Source: Candidatus Alcyoniella australis (GTDB lineage: Bacteria > Lernaellota > Lernaellaia > JAVCCG01 > Alcyoniellaceae). Taken from it: 64,000 nucleotides of DNA. The notes under the pieces were generated by a model. That model saw only the letters and a program-made list of their open reading frames with translations. It was not told the DNA's origin and searched no databases. Below, one piece after another: positions 27,993-36,550 of this stretch (its first letter is position 1; each line of letters begins with the position of its first letter). Both the position numbers and the translations under genes were made by a program. The stretch spans positions 14,723 to 78,722 of the forward strand of contig JAVCCG010000019.1 in assembly GCA_030765605.1 (NCBI GenBank), read 5' to 3'.

Positions 27993-28909
27993 AGTCGCGG
28001 GAACGCGGCGATGATCGGCTTGACCGACTTCTCGAAGCTCACCGGCACCCGGCCGAAGTGATCGCCGATATAGTTGGCGCGATCGAGCAGATGTGGGTTG
28101 CGTAGATAGTCCCAGTCCTTGGGCACCGGCCCCCACTCCTCGATCGAGAGATACTCCTCAAGGGAGTACGGCCGACCGCGGGTGAACAGTCCCAGCCAGC
28201 CGGCGAAGGTCGCCACTTTCTGGAACTTCTCGAACAGCTCGATCTGCGAGGGATAGGCGTCGAGCTGTTTACGCTTGTTGGCCCGCTCGCGTTCGTCGAG
28301 CTGATAGCGCCAGCGCAGTCCGCGGTAGAACGGGTTGAAGCGCAGGGCCACGAGCACGGTGTACTCGTACATCGGCACGTGGATGAACGGCACCTGCTTG
28401 CCGCTGTCGCGCTCGTACTCGTCGACCACCAGCCGCGTGAAGTAGTGGATGATGTCGTGCTCGGGATTGCCCCCCTGGTAGCCGCAGGTGAAGACCGCCT
28501 CGGGCTTGTACTCGAAGATGTATTGGCGCAGATCGTCGATGATCCGCTGATAATAGGGCTTGATCCAGTCCACCGCGCGCTGGTTCTCGGTGATGAACAT
28601 GAAGCGCTGGTAGAGGTCGACCTCGGAGTACTCCAGGCACTGGGTGTGTGAGCCGGGAATGCCCACGGCGGTTGCGCTGTTGAGCGCCTCGGCCATGCGG
28701 ATCTTGCCGTAGGCCTCGGGGCTGACGTTCTCGATGAAGTACAGGCCGTCGCCGTTGGTGACCCAGACGATGTGCATCCGGTCCGCGGCGCGGGTCAACA
28801 CGCCGGAGAAGGTCAGCTCGTCGTCCTGGTGCGCCACCACGGTCAGCGGACGTTCCATCTGGTCCAGGGCCTCGAGAAAATCGGGAAGCTCAGTGTACGG
28901 TAGACTCAT
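27989..28909 (-). CDS. PIG-L/LmbE family deacetylase
   Basis: 306 residues. The zinc site is AHQDDE (AHPDDE type, residues ~26-31) near the N-terminus and GNPEHDIIH later, as in LmbE/PIG-L N-acetylglucosaminyl deacetylases. The longer C-terminal part is rich in aromatics. It probably removes an N-acyl group from an amino sugar or sugar conjugate in the cytoplasm. Context (SGNH hydrolases, GT-C proteins) supports a glycan role, but the substrate is inferred. Confidence 0.85.
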   Translation of the reverse strand: MSLPYTELPDFLEALDQMERPLTVVAHQDDELTFSGVLTRAADRMHIVWVTNGDGLYFIENVSPEAYGKIRMAEALNSATAVGIPGSHTQCLEYSEVDLYQRFMFITENQRAVDWIKPYYQRIIDDLRQYIFEYKPEAVFTCGYQGGNPEHDIIHYFTRLVVDEYERDSGKQVPFIHVPMYEYTVLVALRFNPFYRGLRWRYQLDERERANKRKQLDAYPSQIELFEKFQKVATFAGWLGLFTRGRPYSLEEYLSIEEWGPVPKDWDYLRNPHLLDRANYIGDHFGRVPVSFEKSVKPIIAAFPRL

Positions 28910-28972
28910 TGTGATCCCCCCAAAACAGCCGAAATCAAAGGCAGGTAACGGGCAGGCGCTATTTTACAGCAA

Positions 28973-30337
28973 TCAGCGGTCGAGACAATGCGGTATCCAC
29001 GCATCACCCTCCGGGCCCCCAAGCGGCATTTGTACGTCGAGCAGATTAAGCGAAAACATGCGTTTGATGTATTTGCCGTCGAGGCCGATTACGCCTCGCA
29101 GCGTTTGGGTATTTGGACGCTCCAGGGGCTCGCCCGGCAGCAGCCCGGCGTCGATTATCGCCTGGGTTGCGACGCGGCCCATCTGTGCGTAGCCCGGCCA
29201 GCGCATGTGACAGTAGTCGAAAAACGTCTCGTATCCCGGGATGCCCTGGGGCGCAGCTTCCCACGCCGCGCGCTCCAGATCGACCAACAGCACGCCGGGC
29301 GCGGCCGCTTGGGCGCGGATGATCCGATTCAGACTTGGGCGACAGCGGCCCATTGGCAAAATCTCCACGGCATCGAGAAAGGCCTGCCGCGCCTGTTGGC
29401 TATCGCCCAACTCCTCCAACAACTTGGCCCGAAACACCGCTTCGCCGTAACCCTCGCAGCCCACAAGCGCCTCTGCCGCAGCCCGGCAGTTGCCCTGCTC
29501 CACCAACAGCCGCGCCTGGTCGTAACATTCGCTGGGCATTGGCCGCGGCGAATCACCGCGCGGATCGTAGCGCAGGTTGACCGGCATGGAGCACAGCGCC
29601 AGGGGCACGCCCGCCGCGCGGCAGCGTTGCCGCATTTCCTCAAGGTTGCGATCGAACGCCCAACGCAGCTGCTCGACCTCGGCGCGCTGCTCGATGTACA
29701 GCGGCAGATTCCGAGCATCGTCCGGCGGCGGCGCGATCAACCGCAGCAGCGCGCGGTACAGCGCCCAGCGGTGCAGGTGGCGATGCAGGCGCGTGGGCGG
29801 CAGATAGCCCTCGTTGTTGCCCGTGGCCGCCAACAGCAGGTCCGGCTGGTATTGCAGCACTTCGCGGCAGATCGCCCGCACCCGATGGGAGCTCTGGCCG
29901 CCGGCCGCGGCGTTGATCACCTCGAAGCGCAGATCCGGATAGCGCGCGCGCAGCTCCTCGCGCATCCACGAGTCGATCCCGCCGCGATCCATGCCCGGCA
30001 GCCCCTGGTAAACGTAGGGCGTGCCCATGGCGAACGAACCGCCGAGCACAAAGATCCGGAAGGTGCCGGGCTGCTTGCGCGCGTCGAACCCGCCGCGCAC
30101 CATCGCCCGATAGCGGCTGACGTACTGCGCGTCGGGCGCGTCCTCGTCCCCCTCGATCTCGTAGACCGGGCCGTTGAGGTACAACACGCTGTCCGCCGGC
30201 CCGTTGATCTCGATCACCTGCTCGCGGTCGAGCAGATCGATCAGCAGGCTCAGCCCCAGCAGCAGCGCCAGCGCGGGCAGCAACGCGAAAACCGCCGCCT
30301 TAATAAACGCGCGGAGCTTGCCCTTGCTTTGCGCCAT
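28973..30337 (-). CDS. TM-anchored SGNH-like hydrolase (GGS/GNNE/DYCH type)
   Basis: 454 residues. N-terminal TM (~14-36), block I LGGSF with Ser101, GQSS loop, block III GNNE, block V FDYCH. It belongs with 5277-7283 and 55963-58017 but lacks their CxxC insert and long C-terminal repeats. Likely an extracytoplasmic esterase or acyltransferase of glycans. The ATG at 30337 leads into the TM. Confidence 0.75.
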   Translation of the reverse strand: MAQSKGKLRAFIKAAVFALLPALALLLGLSLLIDLLDREQVIEINGPADSVLYLNGPVYEIEGDEDAPDAQYVSRYRAMVRGGFDARKQPGTFRIFVLGGSFAMGTPYVYQGLPGMDRGGIDSWMREELRARYPDLRFEVINAAAGGQSSHRVRAICREVLQYQPDLLLAATGNNEGYLPPTRLHRHLHRWALYRALLRLIAPPPDDARNLPLYIEQRAEVEQLRWAFDRNLEEMRQRCRAAGVPLALCSMPVNLRYDPRGDSPRPMPSECYDQARLLVEQGNCRAAAEALVGCEGYGEAVFRAKLLEELGDSQQARQAFLDAVEILPMGRCRPSLNRIIRAQAAAPGVLLVDLERAAWEAAPQGIPGYETFFDYCHMRWPGYAQMGRVATQAIIDAGLLPGEPLERPNTQTLRGVIGLDGKYIKRMFSLNLLDVQMPLGGPEGDAWIPHCLDR

Positions 30338-30367
30338 TGGATCTTCGCCGAGACGGATCGCCGGTCG

Positions 30368-30943
30368 CTAGTCCTGAAGCCGTTTCAGCAGCCAGGCCAT
30401 GTTCTCGCCCAGGGTCCGTAGCGTATCGAGGCCTTCCTCGTCGTTGCGCATCTCGCCGGGGGCGCCGCCGAGCACCATGTTCCAGTAGCTCGAACCGGGG
30501 ACGATCATCTGGCTGACCAGGAAGAAGTGGTTGATCCCATCGAAGGTCGGCAGCGCGCCCTGACGCCGCAACGCGACCACGGCCGCGCCGAGCTTGCGTT
30601 TGAGCAGGTGGCCGTTGGCCCGGGTCACCATCCCTGCGCGGTCGATCAGCGCCTTGAGCTCGGGGTTCATCCCCGAGAAGTAGACCGGCGAGCCCAGCAG
30701 CATGCCGTCGGCCTCAAGCATCTTCTCGATCAAGCCGTTGATTCCGTCCTGCGGGCCGTGGCAGCAACGGTCCTGCGCCTCCTTGCACTTCATGCACGCG
30801 CAACAGCCGCGCAGGCCCATGGGATACAGGTGCACCAGCTCGGTGGTCACGCCGTGCTGCTCGAGCTGCTCGCAGACCACCTTGAGCGCCTGGGCCGTGT
30901 TGCCGTCCTTGTGCGGGCTGGAGTTAAATGCGATCACTTTCAT
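30368..30943 (-). CDS. flavodoxin-fold FMN reductase / iron-sulfur flavoprotein-like
   Basis: 191 residues. The N-terminal phosphate-binding loop NSSPHKDGNT is that of NADPH-dependent FMN reductases. A Cys cluster GCCACMKCKEAQDRCCHG (C-x2-C-x2-C spacing plus further Cys) near residues 46-63 is what iron-sulfur flavoproteins use to bind a cluster. GSPVYFSGM follows as the FMN-contact loop. Cytoplasmic electron transfer or quinone/metal reduction is likely. An AGGAG Shine-Dalgarno precedes ATG 30943. Confidence 0.85.
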   Translation of the reverse strand: MKVIAFNSSPHKDGNTAQALKVVCEQLEQHGVTTELVHLYPMGLRGCCACMKCKEAQDRCCHGPQDGINGLIEKMLEADGMLLGSPVYFSGMNPELKALIDRAGMVTRANGHLLKRKLGAAVVALRRQGALPTFDGINHFFLVSQMIVPGSSYWNMVLGGAPGEMRNDEEGLDTLRTLGENMAWLLKRLQD

Positions 30944-30973
30944 CGTTCGCTCCTTTTTCTCAATATCGTCAGA

Positions 30974-33049
30974 TTAACTATCCGGGTTGTTATCGTTGTT
31001 CTGCGGCAGGCGCAAGTAGACCAGCACCGACGTGCCCTCGGGCAGGCTGAGGCGCTGGACGAATTGCAAACCGCCGCTATCCTCGGGCCGTCCCGAGCGT
31101 AGCGCGCGTAGGGTCAGGTCGCGGTCGCTTCCTGCGCCGCCCTTGCCGGTTACCTCGTGCTCGTTGTCCGGCAGCCCCTCGCGCACAATCACCGCGTCGA
31201 ACTGCGAGAGCTCATGCACCGCATCGTCGAGGGTACGGCCCTGGGCGGGCTGCTCCGAGTTGAACCAGGCGACCACGTTGGCGTGGTGCCCGGCGCAGCT
31301 GAGGTAAAAGATCAGCCCGTTGAAGCTGAAGTAGAAGCCCTGCTCGGGCGAGAGCACCGGATGTTCGGCCAGCCCGTGGCGTTCGAGCACGCGGGTGATC
31401 CGCTCGAGCTGCCAATCCTCCTCAAAGGGGATGAAATAGCGAAAGTCGCCGAACTTGAGGTAGAAGCCGCGGCGCACCAAAAAGCTGCGCAGTCGGATGA
31501 TCAGCGGCTGCTCGCCCTTCCACGATCCGGGCGAGAGCCCGCGGATCAGCGACAGGTGGTCGCGCTCGCGACCGCACTCGATGGGCAGCGGTCGAAAACT
31601 ATTATCGTCGCGCTTGAAGAACGTGGGGAACAGCAGCGACTCGACGATCAGCACACACAGCAATGTCCGCAGAACCACCCGGTTGCCTGCGATCAGCTTG
31701 CGCGACGCTCCTACAGGCCGCCCCCCGGCGCTGGATTGCAGCCGCACCTGATAGAACAGCCCGGCGATCAGCACCGCGGCCGGGCCCATCGCCGGCACCA
31801 GGTTCATCTCGTTTTGAATCGGCAGCACCAGGAACACCGCCACCGGAATCAGCAGCCAGAGCACGATCATCGTCCAAGTCCACTGCGCCTCGGACGGCGT
31901 CTCGAGCCGCAGATCCAAGCGCCTGACCCGGCTTAGGCCGAATCCGATCGCCAGCGTGCCCAGCAGCGCCAGCAGCAGCCAGAGCTTGACGTAGCCCAGA
32001 TAGTACTGGTCGAGGTAGATGCCGTAGAAGTCGGCCAGCACCGCCAGGTTGACGCTCTCGGTCGCCTCGACGTTGGCCTGCATCTGTCCGATGTAGCGCA
32101 ACAGACTCGCCAGCCCGTGGGGGAAGTACCAGACCGAGGCCGTCAATGTAAGGCTTAGCGCGCTGAGCGCCACGTTGCGCACCGGGCTTGAGCGCAGGCG
32201 CAGCATCACCACCAGCAACGTGGCCAGCAGTCCGCTGGCCGCCACCAGCAGCGGCGCGGGATCGATGCCGTGCAGATCAATGCCGTGAAAGGCAAAGGCC
32301 AGCGCTTCGCGATGGACGCCGCCGGGCCCAATGTAGAGCTGCAACGGAATCGCCCAGCACATCACGAGCAGCACCAGCCAACGCCAGACGCTCCAGGGCT
32401 TAACGCGCGAGCGTTGGGCACGGGGCGGATTGCGCAACCTGCCGTGGATCGCCCGGATCAGTACGGCCAGCGCCGGTCCCAACGCATAGACGAAAAACGT
32501 CTGTTTGGAGAGCATCGAGAGGCCGATCATCAGCCCGGCGAGCAGCGACCAGCGCCGCAGCTCGAACCCGCGGCTGCGCAGCAGCGCCCAGGCGCCCCAG
32601 ACCGAGAACGCGGCCATCGGCATCTCGAGCAGAAACTGGCGCGAGACGTCGAGCACGCTGGGGAACGTGCCGAGCACCAGGGCGGCCAGCACCCCGCTCC
32701 AGGGCGAGAATGCCCGGCCGCAGAACATGTAGATCCCGATCAGCCACAGCAGGAAGAACAGCGTCTGCACGTACATCGCCGCGTCGTAGGAGGGTCCCAC
32801 CGCGTAGTACAACGCGCTGGCCACGATCGTGATCGGCGGGTAGAACAGAAACGATTGGATGTAGGCGTTGTAGAGCCCCGGCCGCGTGTCGGACCACAGC
32901 CACATATCCACGCTGTGCAGGATGTGGTTCAGCTCGTTGTTGTTCGGCGGTCGGGTGTCGATGGTGAAAAAGGCGACGTTCCACGCGCCGAGGTAGACCA
33001 GCAGCGCCAGCAGCGCGATCCGCGGAGCCCAACGCTTAAAGCGGCTCAT
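30974..33049 (-). CDS. GT-C glycosyltransferase-family membrane protein
   Basis: 691 residues, about 11 TM helices, with a soluble C-terminal domain of about 180 residues. The first loop has NNNELNHILHS, with Glu where GT39-like enzymes carry the catalytic acidic residue. Its ATG 33049 overlaps the stop of the upstream SGNH gene by 4 nt (ATGA), so the two are coupled; a longer frame to 33217 was rejected because it reads through that gene. It probably moves a sugar from polyprenyl phosphate outside the membrane. Confidence 0.75.
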   Translation of the reverse strand: MSRFKRWAPRIALLALLVYLGAWNVAFFTIDTRPPNNNELNHILHSVDMWLWSDTRPGLYNAYIQSFLFYPPITIVASALYYAVGPSYDAAMYVQTLFFLLWLIGIYMFCGRAFSPWSGVLAALVLGTFPSVLDVSRQFLLEMPMAAFSVWGAWALLRSRGFELRRWSLLAGLMIGLSMLSKQTFFVYALGPALAVLIRAIHGRLRNPPRAQRSRVKPWSVWRWLVLLVMCWAIPLQLYIGPGGVHREALAFAFHGIDLHGIDPAPLLVAASGLLATLLVVMLRLRSSPVRNVALSALSLTLTASVWYFPHGLASLLRYIGQMQANVEATESVNLAVLADFYGIYLDQYYLGYVKLWLLLALLGTLAIGFGLSRVRRLDLRLETPSEAQWTWTMIVLWLLIPVAVFLVLPIQNEMNLVPAMGPAAVLIAGLFYQVRLQSSAGGRPVGASRKLIAGNRVVLRTLLCVLIVESLLFPTFFKRDDNSFRPLPIECGRERDHLSLIRGLSPGSWKGEQPLIIRLRSFLVRRGFYLKFGDFRYFIPFEEDWQLERITRVLERHGLAEHPVLSPEQGFYFSFNGLIFYLSCAGHHANVVAWFNSEQPAQGRTLDDAVHELSQFDAVIVREGLPDNEHEVTGKGGAGSDRDLTLRALRSGRPEDSGGLQFVQRLSLPEGTSVLVYLRLPQNNDNNPDS

Positions 33050-34071
33050 GGCCGATCGTGCTGCGGCGCAAGACACTCGGCCAGCAGCCGCGCCAGCAGC
33101 GCGTGTCCCGCAACGGTGGGATGCACGTTGTCCGGCGCGGGATAGATCACGGCCTCGCCCCGGTCGGCCAGCTCGCGCGCCTGGTCGGCCCAGCTCAGCG
33201 CGCCGGGCGCGGACCACTCCTGAAGGCCGTGGATCGCGCCGTCCCCGTCGAGGTACAGCGCCTGGATCGGCAACAACTGAAATCCGTGGCGGCGGCCCAG
33301 CTCGCGCATGGCCGCGATGTTGCCCCGGTACTGATCGGGCTCCACGCGCTCGAGGTACTCGGCGCCGGGACGCAGCTCGCTATCCCGAACGCGCAGCCCG
33401 CGCACCAGGCTGCCCAGCAGTAGGTAGAACCGCGAATGCCGCAACAGCCGCTGCACTCCGCCCACCGCCTGGGGCACGCGATCGAGCACACGCTGATCGC
33501 GGTCGGGGAAGCAGCGCGCCTCGTAGCTGTCGTTGATGCCGAAGTAGGCGGTCACCACGTCGGGTTTGTAGGCCAGTAGCTCGGACTCGAGGTAGCGCAG
33601 TCCCTGGAACGAGCTGTAGCCGGGCACACCGGCATTGATCGTCTCCACGCGCACGCCGGACATTTTTTCGGCCAACAGCGTCGCCAGCAATTGCGGGTAG
33701 GTGCGATCCCAGGGCACGCCGCCGTCGGGCCCCAGACCGAAGGTGCACGAGTCGCCCAGGCACAGGACGCGCAGCGTGTCCGCGGGCTTGTCGCGCTTCA
33801 GCGAATCGCCGCGAAACCCCTGGGCGTTGACGTGCCAACCGGGGTTGGGCGCCTTGAGCCGCCAGAACAGGTAGTCGTCGCGCTCAAAGGAACTGGGCTG
33901 ATCGCGGTGCGGATTGTTGAATCCGCCCTGGCACTGTTCGAGGTCCCGCGGATCGAACGCCAGGCGCGACGCGCCCTCGGCCAGGGCCAGGAACAGCAGC
34001 AAAGCCAACAGGCAAAAGACGATCGATCGCGCCGGGCCGGTGGCGTTGTTGCGCTGCTTGGCCGCTCTCAT
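33046..34071 (-). CDS. TM-anchored SGNH/GDSL hydrolase
   Basis: 341 residues. N-terminal TM (~16-34). The full SGNH set is present: GDSCTFG with Ser108, Gly/Asn in FGIND (Asn180), and DNVHP with Asp314/His317. Such single-pass enzymes act outside the membrane on O-acyl groups of glycans or lipids. It overlaps the GT-C gene downstream and the degenerate SGNH gene upstream, each by 4 nt, forming one translational block. Confidence 0.85.
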   Translation of the reverse strand: MRAAKQRNNATGPARSIVFCLLALLLFLALAEGASRLAFDPRDLEQCQGGFNNPHRDQPSSFERDDYLFWRLKAPNPGWHVNAQGFRGDSLKRDKPADTLRVLCLGDSCTFGLGPDGGVPWDRTYPQLLATLLAEKMSGVRVETINAGVPGYSSFQGLRYLESELLAYKPDVVTAYFGINDSYEARCFPDRDQRVLDRVPQAVGGVQRLLRHSRFYLLLGSLVRGLRVRDSELRPGAEYLERVEPDQYRGNIAAMRELGRRHGFQLLPIQALYLDGDGAIHGLQEWSAPGALSWADQARELADRGEAVIYPAPDNVHPTVAGHALLARLLAECLAPQHDRP

Positions 34072-35066
34072 CGTTCGGCGTTTTCCGCACCCTCGATGCC
34101 GCTGGGCTTGAACCCGTCGATGCTCAGGCGCACCACGCCGCTGTTTAGCAACGCGTCGCGCACGGCCAGGGCCATCACCTGGGCCCCCTCGGGCGAGAGG
34201 CGTTCGGGGTGGCGTTCGGATTCGATGAACAGCTTAAGGTTGCTCTCGAAGGTCTGCTCAAGATCGATCACCGGCGCACCGGTGTCGCGGCCGACCTTGC
34301 GCAGCCGCTCGTTGTAACGCCGGTGCTCGGCGAGCCACTGCTGATCGAGGTTCGGCGCCGGGCTGGTCATCAGCAACACGTCGATCCCGTCGACTTCGCC
34401 ATGCTGCACCAGCCGGTCCATGTTGCCCTCGAAACGGTCGATGCTCACGCGCAGCACGTTCTCGCGCTGGCCGATTTTGAAGATCCGCCGCAGGTCGTAG
34501 AGCACCTCGCGGTAAAAGCGATAGCCGCGCGAGCGCAGAGCCCGCGAACGGAAGCTCATCGTGCTGCTGCTCGGATGCTGAAACTGGTCGTCGGGCAGTC
34601 CGAGCTTGGCGGTCTGGTAGTCGTTGACGCCGAAGCACGAGACGATCACGTCCGGCTCCAGCCCAAGGTGGCGCTCCACGTAGCGCAGGCCCTGGGTCGA
34701 GCTGTAGCCGTCGACGCAGCCGTTGAAGATCGCGGCCTGTCGCTCCAGCGGCAAATCGAGCAGCCGCTGTTGCAGCACCTCGGGCCAGCCGCCGCTTTGC
34801 GGTCCCAGCCCAACCTGGTCACCGACGCACAGCACCTTGATCTTGTCATCGGGAAAGCTGGGGTCGATCGGCGGCCGCCAAAACAGCAGGTCGTCGGGCA
34901 CGCCCACCTTGTGGTCCGCGATCTGCAGCCGCACGTCCCAGGCCGCGGGGTTGCCCTCGTAGCCGATCAGGTACAGCGACAGCTCGCCGAGAATGACCAG
35001 GCAGACGATCGCCGTGAGCACTTGCAGCGGCCGAATCACCAACGGTGGGAGCTTGAGTTTAATCAC
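34068..35066 (-). CDS. SGNH-like protein lacking the catalytic Ser and Asp
   Basis: 332 residues. N-terminal TM (~14-34). The fold is SGNH by FGVND (Asn148) and YSSTQGLRYVE, but block I reads VGDQVG, with Gln84 replacing the nucleophilic Ser. Block V reads SERHP, with Ser283 replacing Asp while His286 stays. It is probably a pseudoenzyme, perhaps a binding partner of the intact paralogue encoded next. GTG 35066 overlaps the upstream stop (GTGA). Confidence 0.78.
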   Translation of the reverse strand: MIKLKLPPLVIRPLQVLTAIVCLVILGELSLYLIGYEGNPAAWDVRLQIADHKVGVPDDLLFWRPPIDPSFPDDKIKVLCVGDQVGLGPQSGGWPEVLQQRLLDLPLERQAAIFNGCVDGYSSTQGLRYVERHLGLEPDVIVSCFGVNDYQTAKLGLPDDQFQHPSSSTMSFRSRALRSRGYRFYREVLYDLRRIFKIGQRENVLRVSIDRFEGNMDRLVQHGEVDGIDVLLMTSPAPNLDQQWLAEHRRYNERLRKVGRDTGAPVIDLEQTFESNLKLFIESERHPERLSPEGAQVMALAVRDALLNSGVVRLSIDGFKPSGIEGAENAER

Positions 35067-36550
35067 TCGCCTCTTCTGTCCACGCGGTAGAGGGCGAAGG
35101 CGCCCTGCTCCACCAGGTTGTGCAAAACCAACAGGCTGTCAGCGGGGATTATAGCATTGCCGTTGGCCGCGATTAGCGCGCGCACCACCTCGTCCGACGA
35201 GTCCAGGGCCAGGTAGGTCACATCGAGCCCCACGAGCTTGCGCGCCAGATCGTCGGCCAGACAGTCGCGCTGCTGGGCCCACGGCGCACTGTGCGGCACA
35301 CTGGTGCACTCGGGAAAGCGGATCTGCTCGATGCGCAGGCCCGACTCCACGGCCAAATATCCGTGGAACGATTGGCTGGTCAGCAGCATGTCGTGCTCCC
35401 CGGCCTGGGTGCGCAACAGCCGCGCCGCCTGACGCGGTCCGCTGCCCAATCCGGTCTCGATCCGCTGTTCGTTCAGTCCGCACACCGTGTGTATCCCCGC
35501 TGCCAAGAGCACAACTGCCGCGACAATCGTCCCGATCAGGCGTAGCGCCTTGCGGCCCGACAGCAGCGGGTCAAAGGCGCAGGCCGCAATACAACAGATC
35601 AGCACGCCGACCATCGTCGAGTAGCGCAGCAGGTCCGGCGCCATGCTGCCGCCATAGGCGCGCAGCTCGAGCAACGCCAGCAGCGGCAGCACCAGCCAGG
35701 GCAGCAGCCGCATCCTACGTTCGCGCAGGCAGACCACAACACCGATCAGCGCCGGCAACAGCACGCCCCAGCCCAGTGCGGCGCGCAGGGCCAGCGGCCA
35801 ACCCAGCAGCCGCTGGGCCGCGGGCTTGCCCAACTCCTGGATCTGCGCCACCTGCGAGGGCAGGAGCAGCGAGTGCAGCGGATCGCCCAGCTTGTACCAG
35901 CACACGCCGATGTGAATCAGCGGAAAGACCGCACCCATGGCGGCCAAGGCCAACGCGGCGCGCGGCGTACGCCACAGGGCCAGGGCCAGCAGCGGCACAA
36001 AAGCCCAGGCCTCGAAACGGAAGCCCCCGGCCAGATTGAGCAGCAACGCGCAGGCAACCAGCCAGCCCCAGTCAGGAGTTCGGCGCGCCGCACTGGCGCG
36101 CACAAAACAACTCAACGCCAGGCAGAATAGCGCCAACGCGGGCCCCTCGGCCAGGCTGACCGTGGAGACCGCGGCCGGGATGTAGGCGATGGCAGCCAGA
36201 GCCAGGGCCAGCAGCGCGGTACGGCCACGGCAAAGCCGACGCATGACGTCCCACAGCGCCCACAGCCCTACGCCCGAGAGCGCGGCCGTGGCCAGGCGCA
36301 CGGCCCAGACGCTGCGCCCCAGGCCGTAATAGCAGGCGGCCAGCCAGTAGGTGTGCAGCGGCGCGAACTCTAGCTGCGGATAGATCCCGGGGTTGCGTTG
36401 CCACTGCAACATCAGGTTCAGCCGCGAGTAGGCCTCCTGCTCGCTGGAGACCGCGTTGTCGCTCACCGCGATGATCGCCAGGCGCAGCAGCAGCGCGCCG
36501 ACGATCAGCCCCAGGGCGTAAAACGGCTCAGCGATCCGCCGACTGTTCAC
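35063..36550 (-). CDS. GT-C (GT39-like) membrane glycosyltransferase
   Basis: 495 residues, about ten TM helices. The first loop is SSEQEAYSRLNLML...FAPLHTYW, an acidic motif plus PLHT typical of the GT39/ArnT-like class. GTG 36550 is chosen because GAGG lies 6 nt upstream; TTG 36565 is the alternative. It overlaps the end of the upstream gene by 23 nt. A paralogue of 36528-38129, and probably a local duplication. Confidence 0.78.
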   Translation of the reverse strand: MNSRRIAEPFYALGLIVGALLLRLAIIAVSDNAVSSEQEAYSRLNLMLQWQRNPGIYPQLEFAPLHTYWLAACYYGLGRSVWAVRLATAALSGVGLWALWDVMRRLCRGRTALLALALAAIAYIPAAVSTVSLAEGPALALFCLALSCFVRASAARRTPDWGWLVACALLLNLAGGFRFEAWAFVPLLALALWRTPRAALALAAMGAVFPLIHIGVCWYKLGDPLHSLLLPSQVAQIQELGKPAAQRLLGWPLALRAALGWGVLLPALIGVVVCLRERRMRLLPWLVLPLLALLELRAYGGSMAPDLLRYSTMVGVLICCIAACAFDPLLSGRKALRLIGTIVAAVVLLAAGIHTVCGLNEQRIETGLGSGPRQAARLLRTQAGEHDMLLTSQSFHGYLAVESGLRIEQIRFPECTSVPHSAPWAQQRDCLADDLARKLVGLDVTYLALDSSDEVVRALIAANGNAIIPADSLLVLHNLVEQGAFALYRVDRRGE

